The notes: generated by a model not told the origin, from the sequence alone. A stretch of DNA of 64,000 nt from Hyparrhenia diplandra (GCA_015847255.1 JADLZK010013216.1:372001-436000), one strand, 5' to 3'; counted from the first letter of the stretch, positions 44,701 to 55,830 are shown. Program-made: numbers and translations.

Positions 44701-45692
44701 AGGTCAGCATGTACAGCGGCCATGGGTGAGCTCCAGCTCGGTTCGATGGGACGTGTCGGCGGCCTTACTGCAGCGGGGTCGACGGGGGCAGTGGATGTCG
44801 GCATGCGACGACGGAGGAGGGCGGTGGTGGCAGCCTGGCGCTCCGGCAAGGTCAGTGGTGCCTCTGTAGCCGGGTCAGCCGGCACAGGCACACGGCGTGC
44901 TCCTCGTGCGTGGGAAGAACAGGAGGAAGGGGTGAAGCTGACGTGTGGGCCCGGCATGTAAGTGGGTGGAAGGAAGAGGGATGGTGTATGGCTGTTGCTG
45001 TGGTTTTGGGCTGCGGCTTTTGACTGCTGGGCCGAAGGGAAAGGAGGGAATCGGCCTGTGTACCATTCATATTTCCATTTTCCATTTCTTCTCTCATTTT
45101 CCATTTGTGTAAATACGTATACACACACCTACTTGTATAATACTTTTGGTGTGCATATATGTATATGGCCACGCTCATATATTTATATTCATATATAAAT
45201 ATATATATGGGATGACTCTTTTATTTCCCAGAAAATAAATAAACCAAGCACATTTGTTTGGAATTTGGGAAAATGTGGTGGTAATTCAAGGGGAATCAAG
45301 GAGAGATATTTGGTGAGAATAAAATCAAAGGGAAGGTCAAGGATATTATTTGACAATCCAAGGAGGTCAAGGGGTATGTGGTGCTTGATAAAATTAGGAG
45401 GGAGTCTATGGGAAGAATATTTTGGTGGGTGATGATTGAAGGAAAAATATTTGGTAGGCGATGACAAGGAATAATTATCTGATGCCAAACTAAATTCTAG
45501 CTCAACAAACATTCAAGCAAACATACAAGCATTCCAAACATTCAAACAAAATCTATATGGTGAATTTTGATGCAGGGTTTTTGAAAAACGGGTTTTTGTG
45601 TTGCTTGCGAAAAATAAATCAAATTTTAGTTTGTTTCAAAAAGTTCAAATTTTTAGTGAATTTTAAAATGATGCAAAAACACGGGTGTTACA
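41741..45692 (-). repeat. LTR of retrotransposon 2 (5' LTR by orientation)
   Basis: Near-identical to 36180-40148. Differences are mostly small indels, and in the 42050-42700 part several are CTCAGC here against CTTTCGGC in the partner. Confidence 0.85.
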
Positions 45693-45697
45693 GTGAA

Positions 45698-46905
45698 CGG
45701 ACGAGCCGGCCGCCGTCAACATTGGTGGCATCATCTGCCCATTGCTGGGGGCAACGGCTAGCCACCTCGAGGTGGGACCAGTGGTGGGTCCTGAGCGACG
45801 GATCATGGAGCCGCACGTCGCCGAGGTCCTGCTGGAGCCGCCGCTATAGGAGTCGCCGCTTGAGGAACCACAGCTGGGCTTCGTGGGCCAGTTCTAGTGG
45901 TAGCTCCCCAGCTGCTTCACGATGGCAGGTCGGCACAGACTATCCAGGAGGCCCACTACGATTGGTGGCCAGATTTCATCCAAGCAGAGCTCGGCTCTAA
46001 TGCAGCGATGCCCCAGCGGCCCATGTGCGACGACAACAGGTTGGACACACCTCTGCTCGATCTCTTACCATCCTGATGCTCTGCGGCCGATCGAGCTGCC
46101 GGCGCAAGAGTCCCCTACCTCGCAGGACTGGTGGGCGGAGCTGATAGGCGCCGAGCTCTCCGATCTGTCGTGCTTTCCGTCAACGGCTAAGGCATCCGTA
46201 CCTCCGTCTGCTCCTTCGACTTCTATCGACCAAACTACTGGACCTCCGCTGCCCCTCACTTTGAGGCAGCGTTCAGCCTGCCTGTGTCTGATGTAGACGT
46301 CGACAGCACGCAGAGCTTGCCCTCCGCAAACGCTGATGATGAGTGTGTGACGCTGTCGGTCCGGGAGGAACTGGAGGCACGGATATGCATCCCTTTCGCT
46401 ACTCCTCTAATCAAGGCTGGGCCCAGGCTACGCCACGCCCGCATGCGGTGTCGGTCCCTCTCTGCGAAGGAGTGGTCGCGTGCAGCCAAACCGCGTGCCC
46501 CCAATGCAACGGTTCAGGCACAGAAGGTGCTACTTCGTAAGCTCGGCGAGAAGGTCAGCGGCGACATCGTTCATTCAGAAATTGGGCACAAATTTGTGGC
46601 CTCTTTCGGTGGGAAGATGACTGAAAAAAGAGGAGTTGTTTCCGGCACTGCTAGCCGGAGGGATCGAGCTTTTCGGCCATGGACCTCAACATGGCTGGGA
46701 TCGAAGAAGACGAGGCGTGTTAGCTAGCTAGGTCTTGTTTCCTTTCTTACATGTAGCAAGCTTGTTCCAATGTAATCGTTCTTGTGAGATACAATAGAAG
46801 TAGGGGTGGTGATCTCGTAATCGTTGTTACCGGGTCGACCATGACTTGTAACACTTTGTCATTTAATGAAAAAAGCGCCTTGGCGTGCTTTTGAAAAAAA
46901 GGCCT
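45698..46905 (+). pseudogene. Retroelement ORF1-like gene, broken, with 3' UTR
   Basis: One frame, preceded by an in-frame TAA at about 46188, gives VCSFDFYRPNYWTSAAPHFE and then SDVDVDSTQSLPSANADD, EARICIPFATPLIKAG, AAKPRAPNATVQAQKVLLRK. A frame change is then needed for EELFPALLAGG and another for AMDLNMAGIEEDEAC before TAG. The Lys-Pro-Arg ... Ala-Gln-x-Val-Leu-x-x-Lys-Leu-Gly and MDLN-x-AG endings are familiar from grass retroelement-associated proteins (LINE ORF1-like). A 3' region with TAATGAAAAAAGCGCCTTGG and an A-rich end (46895-46903) follows. LTR element 2 inserted just upstream and may have separated its 5' part. Class assignment is tentative. Confidence 0.4.
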
Positions 46906-47079
46906 TACTCTAAGCATGGTGGAGAGATTATAAGCATGGCTACCAGCTACATATCTTGCCCGAAGGTAGCATCATGGATCCCTATGGTAGCATGTAAAAA
47001 GATGTATTGCCAAGAATACGAACTTACCAATAATTAAGGTTAATAGAATGAAATAAATTAATTAATTGTTGAGGTTAAT
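46906..47079. other. Spacer
   Basis: AT-rich, with no recognisable feature apart from GGTAGCAT repeated at 46970 and 46987. Confidence 0.3.
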
Positions 47080-47990
47080 GGAATGTAATAAAGTTATGGT
47101 AAAAACATGACCTGGTTGGTTGCAGCGAAAATCATAGTCATCAAGAAGATCAGGATTCGACACCAGTGAAACAATTAGTTTATACCTAAATAGTGACTAG
47201 TAAACAAAAACACATATAAAATGGTCATAAAAATAGTTTAGACAATGTGTCTTGTTTAAGTAGAGAGGGCATGGCCCTTTGCTTTAACTATGTTTACTAA
47301 GCTAACAGGGACGTGCGATAGAATTTTTCTCTGGAAGCAACACACATGAACATATTCTGTAACATGGACATATTTGCTTGTAAGATGTCCTTGATATATA
47401 TAGCATAAGTCTGCATACCAAGCTATTGAATGCCTCGCCTACTTGTTGAATATATAAATGTGCCCTGCATACCAAGCTATTGAATGCCTCGCCTACATAA
47501 ATGCGCAGCAAAATGTTGCAAACTAAAGGGGCCAATATATATACAAGGGAATCCTCTCTTTGGAGCAACACCAAATCACAACTCATAAAAATTATCTTAG
47601 CCTGCTCCTCTCAGAAATAGAAAAAAAACAGAGCTTTTAGCTCTGCCCTGAATGTAACATGTGGAATGCAAAGAGGGCATGCACTGAGATGATGATAGAA
47701 ATGAGAGGCATCGAGAAGCAATATTGCAGGAACAGATCTGTCCCAAGCTTTGACTAAACTATCCGATCCCCAACAATTTCTGCATGGACAAAAGACGGCC
47801 AGGTGTGCATAGCTGCTCAGAGTTTTCAGACGTGCCTGGCTTGAAGCCGTGGTAACAATTGTGGATAATAGCCAAGCGACAGGGTCTCCATGCGCGCATG
47901 GCCAGGCCTCAAGAACACCGGTGAGGCGAGATGACGAGATATGTGCAGGGTCTTCCTGACTCGTGCTCGACACTGATCAAAATTTGTTTA
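47080..47990. repeat. Dispersed repeat family R, copy 3
   Basis: The most complete copy together with 58535-59450. It includes CTTTAACTATGTTTACTAAG and CTAACAGGGACGTG, the uninterrupted state of the site occupied by the Harbinger element in copy 4. GCATACCAAGCTATTGAATG and TGCCTCGCCTAC are locally duplicated (47415 and 47467). The minus-strand peptide is ILLLDASHFYHHL. Confidence 0.75.
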
Positions 47991-49129
47991 CGCGGACCGA
48001 TCGTTTTTGCTTCTCATACAGTATGCAGCTTTATCATTTGGACAGTCATTTGAACAGTATGCAGCTTTTATTCTGTTATTAGTTGCCTTCCGATAATTAA
48101 AGCTCTGCCAGCATCTCTATGAGTTTATCGAAACTCACTCTCTAAATTATCTAGCTCTCTTTATTAGATGGCCTTCCTATAACTGATGGTACCATTAGGT
48201 TCCCAACACGAATTAATGCTGGACTCTCCAAGTCACACTATGTACAGACACATGTCATATCGTTTCTACCATTTCATCTGAGCCCTTGAAACTCCATCCT
48301 AGAAATTAAGTTTCTCTTTTCTCTGAATCCATACATTATACTTCCCATTGGAATATAGGCGCCAATGGTGGGTAGGTAGCTAGGTAGGTACTAGGTAGGA
48401 AGGAAGATAGATAGATTGATTGACTACAACGAAAACGTATTTCCATCGGCGGATATCTTAGATCAATAGATCGAGCTAGGCACACTATCTACAACGAAAA
48501 TGTAGCTAGGTAGTTTTACTTATATTTGCATTGGTTGACTATCTACGCTAGTAGAAGCGATCAGCCAGGCTACCCTAGTAAAACGATTAACACAGACCAT
48601 CCGCGATGTGTAGTGAGCACAGCATATCAGAGACAATATCGCCAACCATGAACTTCGGGTTTTTCGTCGATCGACACCATGTTGTTATAGCACGTGACAA
48701 GCCTTGGTACAGCTATATATATTCGGTGCGGCCGCGACCTCAGAAGCTCAATTTTGATGTAGTGGTGATTAATTGATTTATCGTCAAAAAACTCTTTAAC
48801 AGTCAATCTTTGTTGAGTTCAATTAACAAAGGAGAAGATTCTTGGGTAGTAAGATGGACAATATTTGTTCTGTAGTATATGGATAACTATTGAATGCATG
48901 CATACAGGTGCTTCCGTTCAGGCGCAGCTACATAGCCAAACAGTAATCCAGATCAAGGCCAACGCCGATGACATCATGTGCTTAGTACCACTTGCATGTA
49001 CTTAGCAGATTTCTGTGGTACTAAACAAACAGTCCCATATATGACTCGCCTAATGAGAATAAATATGCAACAGTTCATTTACAAAATGAACGGAACAATA
49101 TGCCAGGATTCCTTTTGAGTGAATACATT
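47991..49129. other. AT-rich intergenic DNA, no gene seen
   Basis: Includes a GGTA/GATA-type simple repeat (GGTAGGTAGCTAGGTAGGTA region) at 48368-48416 and a repeated CTA(C)AACGAAAA(C/T)GTA (48425, 48489). No ORF of note. Confidence 0.5.
48368..48416. repeat. GGTA/GATA microsatellite
   Basis: Tetranucleotide GGTA, AGGT and GATA units with interruptions over about 50 bases. Confidence 0.8.
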
Positions 49130-49340
49130 ACCACCCGTAGGCAACTTTAGCTCTGTCCTGAGTATTATCTGAAATAGAAGAATGCAAGGAGCTGATGAGA
49201 TCGAAATGGGAGGTATTGGCAAAATGATTGTCATGGACAGCTCTGCGGCATTTGTGGCAAACGCATCGGGAATGGATGGGGTGTCTTTATTAACTCAGAC
49301 AGGGCGTGGCCCTGTGCTTTAACTATGTTTACTGAGCTAA
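49130..49340. repeat. Family R copy 4, left part
   Basis: GCAACTTTAGCTCTGTCCTG and GGGCGTGGCCCTGTGCTTTA then ACTATGTTTACTGAGCTAA match family R. The copy continues after the Harbinger insertion at 50430. Confidence 0.65.
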
Positions 49341-50426
49341 GGGCATGTACAACCCACAGACCGTCTGCAGAACCTCGAATTTATTATACAGACACATACG
49401 AAGACAACTCATACAACCCACAGATAGAGGACCCGTCTATAAGCTATTTAATGGTGTGTATGTAGCTTAAGATCAACTAAAAGTATATTTGTGTATACCA
49501 TTGTGTGGCTATTTGATAACATGATTACAATAATTTTGAGGAATCCAAAATCAAAAAAATGATGACTTCTTCCGACACCTCACCTCTTCGTGAGTCCTGT
49601 ACTCATGTCAGTATACAACACAAAGCTGTGTGTCATTCCAATGACTGAATTTGAGGAATCTGAATTAAAGCATGCTGCCCCCAAATCAAACTGAAACGCT
49701 TCATGCAACTTTCAAGTAGCAGTACATTAAACAAATATACAACATTCAAAAAAAAAAGAACTTGTAAAGTGGTGTCCATTGGAGTGGAGCATAAGCTCGA
49801 ACACCTCCACGACATGACGGACTTGGAGGCTAGCAGCAATACTGGTGCCGCGAGATGCTGGGCAAGGTAGGCTGCCAATGCAAGACGCCATGGCCACCAT
49901 GTGCGTGTCGTCCGGGCATCTCCAGGGCAGTAGGCCCACCGTGCGAGATCCGCGGAAGAGGCGGCCGCAACTCCCTCCCCGCTCCAACGCGCCGTTGCAG
50001 GCGCGGCCAGCGGTGATTGCTCGCCCGCCCCGCCCGCGCGGCGCCGCCGAGGCGTCGGTGTCCTCTGTAGCAGCTGCTACGTTCCTCGGTGATCCAGTGA
50101 GCAGGCGCCCCTCCTCTGCTGCTCCTGGAGATGCAGCCATGGAGGAGCTTTTTGGCGGGCATGGAGGCGGGAGCTTTTGGTGGGCTTAAGCTCGCCGCCG
50201 GGCCGGAGGATTTGGCGGGGGCGCGGGATCCAGCGTGGGATCCAGACGCCGGGCGATTGGAGAAGACGACACTGCATAACCCGGGTGCCTCTCCCCGCTT
50301 GGCATCGGGAACGGACGCCTAGTGTCGCCGGTGAGTCGACGCGAACGCCGCTCTCTAGGCGCACGCGGGGAAATCGCAAAAAGTGCGGCCATCTGCACGG
50401 GTCTTGCGCTGGCGTTGTACATGCCC
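49341..50426. mobile_element. PIF/Harbinger-type element with TAA duplication
   Basis: Perfect terminal inverted repeats GGGCATGTACAAC (49341-49353) and GTTGTACATGCCC (50414-50426) are flanked by TAA at 49338-49340 and 50427-50429. TAA/TTA is the standard PIF/Harbinger target duplication. The left half is AT-rich. From about 49840 to 50400 the interior is GC-rich and gene-like, unlike the rest. No DDE transposase is visible. Family R copy 3 (47297-47305) supplies the empty site with one TAA. Confidence 0.8.
49840..50400. other. GC-rich gene-like insert within the Harbinger element
   Basis: Composition changes sharply at about 49845. Frames on both strands (110 codons minus at 49830-50162, 105 codons plus at 50177-50494) exist, but none has a recognised domain. 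A captured host gene fragment is the likeliest explanation, unproven. Confidence 0.35.
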
Positions 50427-50429
50427 TAA

Positions 50430-50527
50430 TAGGGTGGCGTGATATAATTTTTTGGATTTCCGGTCGCAACACACATGGGCATATTTGCTTGTGAAGTAAT
50501 AATGCACGATAAGATGCCTTGATATAT
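50430..50527. repeat. Family R copy 4, right part
   Basis: GCAACACACATGGGCATATT and TGCTTGTGAAGTAATAATGC continue the family after the insertion, ending at TTGATATATTC where another element begins. Confidence 0.65.
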
Positions 50528-51235
50528 TCAATACTATAAAAGAGCGAAGGAATTGTAGAACACGTGTTGCAATCTTCTCCGTTGGATCTGTCGAGATTTA
50601 ACATCCAACGGTTGTTACTGAGTGACCAACCTTAGGTTATGCGTGTTACACTTCCTCTCTTCCTTTGTCGGGCGCCACGGCTAGCCTTCCCTCACACGCG
50701 CTTCGCAATCCACGCGAGGTGCCATGACTCTTCGTTCCATTTGTCGCCTCATCTCTTCCTTCCGTGTCTTCCTTGCGCCGCCCATCCCTTCAACCGTCCC
50801 AAATCACTATGCCGCCAAACCGCAGCCCCAACCCGAGGCCCTCGTGACTCTTCTCCTCGTCTGCATGTCGCACAGCCCCTAGTGGCGCCATGGCCGGCGA
50901 GATCATGTCCAGGCCACGTCTAGACCTTCCCGTCGTAGGTCCCGCATCCGGCGCTCGATCTGCTCCCGTCTCGCCGGCCATGCCGCGAAAAACGGCCCCA
51001 AACCCTGGTGGCGGCATGGGCTGGCTAGACCACGTCCAGGCCTTCCCCTCGCCGGTCCTGCATCCGCAGAAAAAAGCACCTTCCTCACTATGGGGAGATC
51101 GTGCGCTGTCCGGCAATCCACTGTGAATTGACCACCATAGCCACGGATAGTCTCACTCTTCGACCACCTTCTGCCATCTCAGTAATGGAGCGCTTCCTCT
51201 ACATGGTTTTGTAGCATCCTGGCGCAAATACGTTA
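50528..51235 (+). mobile_element. Possible Helitron 5' end and interior
   Basis: TCAATACTATAAAAGAGCG, beginning TC after T at 50527, resembles the TCTATACTATAAAAG 5' ends of grass Helitrons. The interior to about 51120 is GC-rich with two related pieces (GGCCATGGCCGGCGAGATCA and CTCGCCGGCCATGCCGCG), as in elements carrying gene fragments. No 3' hairpin plus CTRR end is confidently placed. Confidence 0.3.
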
Positions 51236-51239
51236 GATT

Positions 51240-52585
51240 AAGAACTCATTAAAGTGGGGGCCTGACACTGCCGCCCCAGGGAAGAAGAGCCCTCGCAAGC
51301 ACAACACTCTCGCCCAGAGTGAAGTACTCCAAGAAGGCATGAATGGTGGTTCCTCAAGACTCAAAGGAGGAAATATGGGAAAAGATAAGCCCCTTGAAGT
51401 AGGCAGCAGGAGCCATCCTCTCCGAGTCAATCGAGCCTATGGACATCATGAGGAACAGACAAGACACCCAAGAAGTCACCCCAGCGCACAATGGGCTGTG
51501 TAAAACTGGAAAGAGCTCGCTCCGCTCCTCAACAGATGCCAACGAAGTGGGAAAGGATGACGGAGTGACAGAAAACGCGACCACGGATGGCCGAATCCTC
51601 GTCACAAGGCATCCCTTTCCCGCCCACTAGCCATGTCCAAGAGTGAAAAGCTTCAAGACAATGCCCGAAGGCTCATCCAACTCAATCACCAATACCACCA
51701 TGACTTTTAAGCTCAAGAAGACTACTCTATAGAGAAGGGAGGCTCCAAGACGAAGGAGAAGTGAAAGATGCGGTGATTTTTCACAAAGCCGATGACCCAA
51801 TTTATAAGCAGTAGATGGCATGCCTATAGACCGGGTCCATGGAAGATGAGGCAACCAGCAATGAACGGTCACCTCAAATCAAGCAACAACCTATTTAATA
51901 CGTTGACTACAACACACAGATGTTTCCCACAAAGCCAGGCACAGTAAAAGCACACTGTATGACCCGTGATTGCACGGAAAAAGAGAAACAGTGAAAAATC
52001 AGAAGAACTCAAGAACCTCTATGAGCTCTATCTTCAAAAGAACTCAGAGATGCTCGAGGGCTACAGGATACCCGGGACAAGATTTTTTTCAAAAGCTCTC
52101 TCGAACGAGAAGAACTAGCAGATGGAGGAGAAGAATTCAATGACCTTCTAGCTCTTTGTACCAAAAAGCAAGAAGCTCGGGGGCTACACCCAACGGGTGC
52201 TCTTTTTCAGGACCAAAATGCATGTCGTCAGAAGTACTCGGGGACGAGAAGAACACGAAGACAGAGGAGAAGAACTCAAAGATCTCTCTAGCTCTTTTTG
52301 CCAAAAAGCACGGCTTCGGGGGCTACACCCAACGGGTGGACTTTTCGAGGACAAATGTGCACGTCGTCAGAAGTACTCCGAGATGAGAAGAACTCGAAGA
52401 CAGAAGAGAAAGACCTTCTAGCTCTTTGTACCAAAATGCAAGAAGCTCGGGGGCTACACCCAACAGGTGCACTTTTCCAAGGCAAAAGCGCACACCGTTA
52501 GAAGAATTCAAGACCATATCAAGGCTTCGTCCTAAGGAGGAGTAAAACTACTCTTGAAGACTCAACCTTGAGATACTTGGGGGCT
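51240..52585 (+). mobile_element. Gypsy retrotransposon, 3' internal part
   Basis: Runs into a purine tract ACTTGGGGGCT and an LTR at 52586. GCTCGGGGGCTACACCC-type sequence occurs three times, as in the 3' regions of Tat-type gypsy elements of grasses. The upstream part (51240-51900) is Lys/Glu-rich in several frames but has no enzyme motif. The rest of the element, including its coding region, is absent. Confidence 0.55.
52140..52520 (+). repeat. Three tandem units of about 135 bp
   Basis: The GGGGGCTACACCCAACGGGT core lies at about 52179, 52317 and 52449. Each is followed by GT(C)GTCAGAAGTACTC or GTTAGAAGAATTC and GAGAAGAAC. The units are directly repeated within the 3' part of the gypsy element. 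Confidence 0.75.
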
Positions 52586-53160
52586 TGTGGATACTGTATC
52601 ACCAAAGAACTCTACAAGTTAACCGTAGGGTTCTATCCTGACCTGCGGTCATACAACTCTCAGAAGACGGCGAGAAGCAAGGCTACGGTGACTTACATTT
52701 ATAATTAGGATAGAACACTAGTCGGAACTTTTGTAAGAGTAGGGAGTTCGACTCCTCATCGGACTACCCTCTATGTATCCGACTAGGGCGTGGCGAGTTC
52801 CTCGGTCCCTTCCCCGATATAAAAGGCGGCCGAGGAACACCTCTCGAAGGAACGGACTTGAACACAACAAGTGTTGTAAGCAAGAACAACCATAGTGTTT
52901 ACGGCGCCCGGTTGACCCCATCAATCAAAAATAGGCTCGCGTCGATTGGACGTAAAGGTCTTTACTCGATCTCCAATTGAGGACCAAACCAGTATAAAAA
53001 CCCCGCTCTCAATGTCAGCTGTGCAACAAACCGCCGGGCTCCGGGTTCATTGAGGCCCAAACAAACCGCACTGGTTCACCCCCGTGGCGGGGCTCTCGGT
53101 CGTAAAACATCGGCGGTATCACGGGTGCGGATGCGTATGAGATACCGTGTCCTAGTGCTA
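52586..53160 (+). repeat. LTR of a gypsy element (right boundary approximate)
   Basis: Starts TGTGGATACTGTATCACC after the purine tract. It has a TATA box (TATAAAAG, 52818-52825) and an R-region-like stretch. A region near 53116-53160 (GGTATCACGGGTGC, GAGATACC) mirrors the LTR start and may mark its end. No second LTR is in the window. Confidence 0.5.
52818..52825 (+). promoter_or_regulatory. LTR TATA box
   Basis: TATAAAAG about 232 bases into the LTR, followed by GGCGGCCGAGGAACACC, gives a plausible retroelement promoter. Confidence 0.5.
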
Positions 53161-54532
53161 GATCTGTGTGGAACTACACTGGCAGTGGGCTGCTCTAGGA
53201 CGGCATAGACAAGCTTGTGTATCTTGCGTCAGCAGGTCCTAGGTGGAGATGTGGTGGCTGCGGCGGCGGCTGTCGCTGCTTGCACATGGGCAACGACACT
53301 GGTATCGCCGATGGCAGCTAACAATGTGACATCACCGGCGGAGTAGCGGCTAACGTAGATCTGGCTTGGGGAGTCATCAGCACAATGGTGGCCGAAGCTA
53401 CCAGCTAGTGAGTTCGGCGATGGTGGTTGCCGGCATTGACGACATCCAGTGGATCGGTCGTACAGGGCAGGCTGCTGTAGTGGACAAGTTGTGGCCAACA
53501 CTGGGCATAGGGTTGACATGCCATGGCGAAATCTTTGCCCTCTTGGACCGATGACAACGATGTCTCTAGACATCATTTTCTCCCTTGGAAGCATCAATCT
53601 TTGGGTCTCTTCCCTGTGTGTGGTTTGTCTTCCCTGGGTGACAACCTAGACCTACTGGTCAACCGATGGCCGCGTCGAGGCCGAGCACTGAGTGGTCGTG
53701 CATCGGCTCATCTCGGGGGAACGACGACGCTTGCCAGGCGCGGGAACTCCAATTGCGGGGTGCGAACAGTCCCCAAACCGGTGTCCCGCCGCGCCCACGC
53801 TTGAGGCGGGGGCGGGCTCGATGTGTAGGTGGCGTAGAGATGGCCCCCGGCACCGCAGTTCAAGCACCAACCCCGAAGATAGGCCGGCTAACACGACCGA
53901 GGACGGCGCCGAGCGGCGGCCGCTAACGCCGGTGCCTCTCGACGAGGTGGAAGCCGCCCGCTGTGCGTTGTCGGTCGCAGGGACGACGCTGACCCGGCGC
54001 GAGGGCGGGCTCCACCACCGCGGGCGGGAGGTGCCGCTTTGGTCCGTCGATGTCACGAAGGCGCCGAGCAGGGTCAACGTATCTCGGGTGGGAACGACGA
54101 GCAGCCGTCATGAAACCCTTTGCGGGCACTGGAACCCCGATGGTGGCGGGGTGCTTCCTCTTCGCCCGGCGCTTGCTGCGGCATATACCGGCGTCGCCAG
54201 GACCGCCTTCACCATCATCAAGAAACTGTTGTCCCGTCCTCGGGCATGGCCCTTCGCCCTCCTCCTCCGAGAAATTGTCTTCCTCATCGAAGAAGCACAG
54301 GCGCCCTCCATCGAAAAGCTTCGCCGCCGGCGGCTGGGAGGGCATCCTCCTCCTCCTCAACTAGTTGTGTCGCGGCTACAAGGGCCTTCTCCTCCTCAAC
54401 CGTCTTCCCACGAGAGGGGCGGAGGGGATCCGAGCTCCATCCCCGGCCCACGCGGCAGCACACGGGGCGGGGAAAGGGGCGGGGTGCACACGTTGATCCG
54501 AGCAAACGCCCGGCCACGAGCCCGCGGCGAGA
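53161..54532. other. GC-rich segment, coding status unresolved
   Basis: A 314-codon plus frame (53692-54636) and minus frames of 141 and 145 codons overlap. The minus strand offers a more protein-like acidic stretch (FFDEEDNFSEEEGEGP at about 54270-54300), but no frame shows a named domain. Two diverged direct copies, TCTCGG-GGAACGACGA with CGGGAACTCC (53715-53760) and CGGGTGGGAACGACGA with GGCACTGGAACCCC (54083-54140), lie about 370 bases apart. A decayed gene is possible. Confidence 0.3.
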
Positions 54533-55298
54533 CACTAACTTTATTTGGCGCACGTGCACCACGCCCGATCTTCTTTGGCGCACGCGTCTTTTCCTTTTCC
54601 TCCTTAATGATTTCCTCCTTAGCAATTCCTCCTTGATTTGTTTCCACCTTAACAATTCCTCCTTTTGTTTTCCACAGATGCGTATATAGCGTCTTGCGCG
54701 AGAACTAGTCTTTGGCGCACATGCATCTTTGACGCCAGGGCGAGTCCCGCATATTTTTTTTTTTCTTTTTTTCTTTTATCCTTTCCCTTTAAAATGTAAT
54801 AACTTCTTCGTCAAACATCCATTTTCAATACCGTTTCCACCATCGCGTTAATTATAACGAGATCTACAAAACTAGATCGATGTTGGATATGTTTTTGAGA
54901 TAATTTTTGTGATGACAAAAATTTACATCTAAAAGTACAAAGTTTTACATCTAAGAGCATAAAGTTTTTATTGTTGGAGTACAAAGTTTTTTATTGTTGG
55001 AGTACAAAGTTTCAAATTTTGGAGTGTAAAGTTTTACATCTAAGAGTACAAAGTTTTTATAGTTGGAGTACAAAGTTTCAAAATTTGGAGTGTAAAGTTT
55101 GGCCGTAAAAAAATCTTGACCCATTGACAGGGAAAAGTCTACACACGAGAAACATGCCACTTGTGGTGTGGGTGTCTTATTTGCTATTGTTATCGGTGCA
55201 TTGCTATTGCTGCATGTATGCATGCATGTAATTTATTATTGTTCTTTGGGCGTAATGTCTTGGCCGCTAACGATACTAGTGCACGGCGCCAAATAGTG
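54533..55298. mobile_element. CACTA-like small element
   Basis: The left end CACTAACTTTATTTGGCGCA (54533) and right end CGGCGCCAAATAGTG (55284-55298) are inverted CACTA termini with a shared TTTGGCGC motif and a 6-base difference. CTTTGGCGCACG recurs at about 54571 and 54711. No 3-bp target duplication is visible (AGA versus TCC) and no transposase is encoded. Confidence 0.4.
54915..55105 (+). repeat. Tandem AAAGTTT repeats
   Basis: Units such as TTGGAGTACAAAGTTT, ATCTAAGAGTACAAAGTTT and TTTGGAGTGTAAAGTTT follow one another about nine times with a spacing of roughly 20-25 bases. They are irregular short repeats without the conserved repeat/spacer pattern of a CRISPR array. Confidence 0.8.
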
Positions 55299-55569
55299 TC
55301 CCCCCACGGCGAGAGCGTAGATCCCGGCGGGGTAGTCTTTGGGGGAGGACAAGGGGAGAAGATTCGGTGAGGGGGGGAAGGGTGGCGGCGGAACGCGGCG
55401 CGGCCACCGTCGGGGGAGGGTGAGACGCCCTCGGCCGGGCTACCCTAGTCTCCACTTTCAATCGTCTTTACATCACCTATAACCTAAAGCACATCGCCAT
55501 TGAATCCCCCGCCACACAGCCTAATTCTCCATCCATAGATCCAATCCACCCGGCCACCAGCTTGCCGCC
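55299..55569. other. GC-rich to mixed spacer, no gene seen
   Basis: The GC-rich sequence to 55445 has only a 61-codon minus frame. The remainder is leader-like, with no further feature. Confidence 0.4.
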
Positions 55570-55826
55570 TGTTTAGATCCCTCAATTCTCTCTCTCCAAA
55601 ATTCACTATTCACCTATCACATCGACTCTTTTTTACCTCATGTATGGAGCACTAAATATAATATAAATAAATAAAAAACTAATTACATAGTTTTTAATGT
55701 ACACCGACAAGACAAATCTTTTGAGCCTAGTTAGGCCATGGTAGGACAACAGTTACCACAAACAAAGCGAAAAGTGCTATAGTATACGATTTGACATTTT
55801 TTTCCCAGACTCCATAGATCTAAACA
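55570..55826. mobile_element. MITE, same family as 5986-6228
   Basis: Ends TGTTTAGATC (55570-55579) and GATCTAAACA (55817-55826) are perfect inverted repeats. The interior motifs CTAATTACATAG, GACAAATCTTTTGAGCCTAG and GCGAAAAGTGCTATAG match the element at 5986. Confidence 0.7.
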
Positions 55827-55830
55827 CATA

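Larger units (their letters stand above)
36180..45692 (-). mobile_element. Non-autonomous LTR retrotransposon 2 with very long LTRs
   Basis: Direct LTRs of about 3969 bp (36180-40148) and 3952 bp (41741-45692) flank only 1592 bp. On the minus strand the LTR runs TGTAACACCCG ... GGGGTGTGACA. The primer site TGGTATCGTAGC (minus strand, 41737-41726) and purine tract AAGTGGGGTAGATT (next to 40148) set the orientation. The TGTAACACCC start and long LTRs fit Del/Tekay-type gypsy chromoviruses. The interior encodes only small basic frames (40551-41395), with no reverse transcriptase or integrase, so it is non-autonomous. Flanks GTGTA (36175-36179) and GTGAA (45693-45697) are a target duplication with one mismatch. 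LTRs are nearly identical over long GC-rich stretches, so the insertion is young. Confidence 0.85.

Noticed and set aside
53692..54636. 314-codon ORF as a protein gene
   Set aside because: High GC content favours long frames. No domain was recognised, it overlaps competing minus frames, and it crosses a proposed transposon end at 54533.
54915..55105. CRISPR-like array
   Set aside because: Repeats and gaps are irregular in length and related to each other, no cas genes are present, and the genome is a plant.
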